Shown piece after piece: positions 62,495-64,000 of a stretch of 64,000 nucleotides of DNA (position 1 is its first letter; every line of letters begins with the position of its first letter). Both the position numbers and the translations under genes were made by a program. Source of the DNA: CAZJGG01 sp964545475 (GTDB lineage Bacteria > Bacillota > Clostridia > Lachnospirales > JAISER01); assembly GCA_964545475.1 (NCBI GenBank), contig CAZJGG010000004.1, positions 12,745 to 76,744 of the forward strand, in the 5' to 3' direction. The notes below the pieces were generated by a model that saw only the letters and a program-made list of their open reading frames with translations, was not told the origin of the DNA and ran no database searches.

Positions 62495-63574
62495 ATGAAA
62501 TCTAAAATTTTGTTTGCATCAGTCGCTTATGACAAATATGACCCAGACTGCACCTTACCATCAAAATTTGATAGAATGATAGATAAAATGGGTTTGGAAG
62601 AAAGGGTTAAAGGCAAAAAAACAGCTATTAAAATGCATTTAGGCAGAGACATTGGTTTTACAACAATTCATCCTCTTTTTGTGAAAAAGCTTGTAGACAA
62701 GCTTAAAAGCTACGGGGCAAATGTTTTTATAACTGACCAGGAAATTGCCGGAGCAAAAAACAGAGGTTATACAGAAGATTTATTGGGTTGCCCAATTGTT
62801 CACACATGTGGTCTTTTCGGCAAATATTATTATGAAAAGAATGTTGATTTTAAAAAGCTTCAAAACGTAGACGTTGCAGGGCACATTTACGACTGCGAAT
62901 TTATGATTGACTTATCCCATGTAAAAGGTCACGGTTCTTGCGGCTTCGGCGGTGCTTGTAAAAACATTGCTATGGGCTGTGTAACAGACAGAACAAGACA
63001 CCAAATTCATGGTCTTGAAGGCTGGGTTGTTTGGGACGAAGACCTTTGCACAAACTGCGAACAATGTGTTAAAAGCTGCGCAAGGCAAGCTTGCACTTTT
63101 AAAGAAGGCAAGTTCGAGATTTTCTCTCACCACTGTACATTTTGCCAACACTGTGTAAAAGTTTGCCCAACCGGCGCTGTTAAAATGGATACCAGCAACT
63201 TTGAAGATTTCCAAAAAGGCATGGCTATTACAACAAAAGAAGTTATAGACTGCATTGGAAAAGAAAATGTTTACTACATTAACTTTTTAACAAACATAAC
63301 AGCCCTTTGCGACTGTTGGGGATTGTCCACTCCGTCACTTGTGCCGGACATCGGCATAATGTCCTCCGACGACATTGTGGCAATTGAAAGAGCTTCTATG
63401 GACAGCGTTAAGCTTGAAAACCTTTTGCCAAACAGCATTCCGGAAGGTATGAAACTTGGCGATTCCGGCACGTTGTTTGAACGTCTTCACGGCAAAGACC
63501 CATTTATTCAGTTAAGAGAGCTTGAAAAAGTTGGGCTTGGAACACAAGAATATGAAATTGAAGAAGTAAAATAA
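62495..63574 (+). CDS. DUF362 protein with two 4Fe-4S clusters
   Basis: A 359-aa protein. The first about 170 residues form the DUF362 domain (KMHLGRDIGFTTIHPLFVKKL, LSHVKGHGSCGFGGACKN). Two bacterial ferredoxin motifs follow: CTNCEQCVKSC at about 185-196 and CTFCQHCVKVCP at about 218-229, then a C-terminal domain. Such proteins are widespread in anaerobes and probably carry electrons, but the partner is unknown. Start ATG 62495 has GGAGG. Confidence 0.9.
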   Translation: MKSKILFASVAYDKYDPDCTLPSKFDRMIDKMGLEERVKGKKTAIKMHLGRDIGFTTIHPLFVKKLVDKLKSYGANVFITDQEIAGAKNRGYTEDLLGCPIVHTCGLFGKYYYEKNVDFKKLQNVDVAGHIYDCEFMIDLSHVKGHGSCGFGGACKNIAMGCVTDRTRHQIHGLEGWVVWDEDLCTNCEQCVKSCARQACTFKEGKFEIFSHHCTFCQHCVKVCPTGAVKMDTSNFEDFQKGMAITTKEVIDCIGKENVYYINFLTNITALCDCWGLSTPSLVPDIGIMSSDDIVAIERASMDSVKLENLLPNSIPEGMKLGDSGTLFERLHGKDPFIQLRELEKVGLGTQEYEIEEVK

Positions 63575-63642
63575 TAAAAAATTCTTTCATATTTTATAAT
63601 AATATGTTATCCTCTTACTATATTAATAGTAGGAGGTTTTTT

Positions 63643-64000
63643 ATGAAAAAAATAGTTACAGCATTACTTACACTATTTGCACTTCAACTAATGACCATCT
63701 CATATGTATACGCAAATTACGACACCAACGATGTTAACGTTATTAACTCAATCATTGAAAACAACGGTTTAATTGCTGAAGAAAACAAGCCGGAATCATG
63801 GGATTTTGTAACGTGGAATGGGGAAAACCCAAATAGAATTGTTGTTTTGAGTTTAAATAACAAAAGTTTGGTAAATTCGCTTGATGTATCCGGGCTTTCC
63901 TCTTTGCAAGAGCTTGACTGCATAAACAACAACATAACAGGTCTTAATGTATCCGGGCTTTCTGCTTTGCAAACGCTTCAATGCCATGACAATCCTCTAA
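63643..64000 (+). CDS. Secreted leucine-rich-repeat protein, 3'-truncated by window end
   Basis: The start of a secreted protein after AGGAGG. A signal peptide (residues 1-25, cut near SYVYA|N) is followed by a helical cap and then repeats of the type LDVSGLSSLQELDCINNNIT and LNVSGLSALQTLQCHDNP, about 21-22 residues each, typical of internalin-like LRRs with Cys-Asn ladders. The frame is open to the window end. Likely a surface or secreted ligand-binding protein. Confidence 0.85.
   Translation, partial: MKKIVTALLTLFALQLMTISYVYANYDTNDVNVINSIIENNGLIAEENKPESWDFVTWNGENPNRIVVLSLNNKSLVNSLDVSGLSSLQELDCINNNITGLNVSGLSALQTLQCHDNPL

Overview
The window is low-GC, strongly Bacillota-like DNA, with strong AGGAGG-type ribosome sites and compact co-directional operons. 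It contains a tmRNA, a short-form HisG with HisZ, a Re-type citrate synthase, a single-chain GlyS and a eukaryote-like short ProS. I infer an anaerobic Clostridia host (Lachnospirales/Eubacteriales-like). The species cannot be read from the sequence alone.

Bases 1-25,560 are most of a siphovirus prophage of HK97-like morphology, all on the plus strand. In order they carry: early functions (VRR-NUC nuclease, radical SAM protein, ParA/ParB pair, late regulator); packaging (HNH, small and large terminase); head (portal, protease, capsid); connectors; tail (tube protein, a gpG/gpGT chaperone pair with a -1 slippery heptamer, tape measure, Dit-like and Tal-like baseplate proteins, a repeat-rich tail protein); host recognition; and lysis (holin and a two-enzyme endolysin). 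The integrase and repressor are not in the window. The right end of the prophage lies against the 3' end of the host tmRNA gene, a classic integration site.

The most striking system is a complete diversity-generating retroelement (DGR) in the phage host-recognition module, 19,918-22,902. It consists of an FGE/C-type-lectin-like variable protein whose last codons are the variable repeat, an Avd-like accessory protein, a non-coding template repeat with a structured spacer, and a DGR-type reverse transcriptase. Over 113 aligned bases the template and variable repeats differ at 12 positions, and all 12 are adenines in the template. An 8-bp stem with a GAAA loop follows the variable repeat.

Bases 25,700-64,000 are host chromosome, nearly all on the minus strand: tmRNA, proS, a secreted 5'-nucleotidase with a LysM domain (plus strand), a transglutaminase gene broken by a 101-bp palindromic insertion, and a Re-citrate synthase / hydrolase / aconitase / isocitrate dehydrogenase cluster leading to 2-oxoglutarate. 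This sits directly behind a hisZGDCBAF-IE operon that lacks hisH. Next come a phosphatase, an SPFH/NfeD pair, tRNA-Pro, a 194-bp-period tandem array of palindromes, glyS, two transporters, a three-gene VWA membrane cluster, a peptide-binding lipoprotein, addA without addB beside it, a DUF362 ferredoxin-like protein and the start of a secreted leucine-rich-repeat protein.

Both 100-N gaps (1190-1289 and 45,851-45,950) are flanked by identical 55-bp sequences. Collapsing each overlap restores an open reading frame in one case and the exact 194-bp period in the other, so both gaps are probably scaffolding artefacts with little or no missing sequence.
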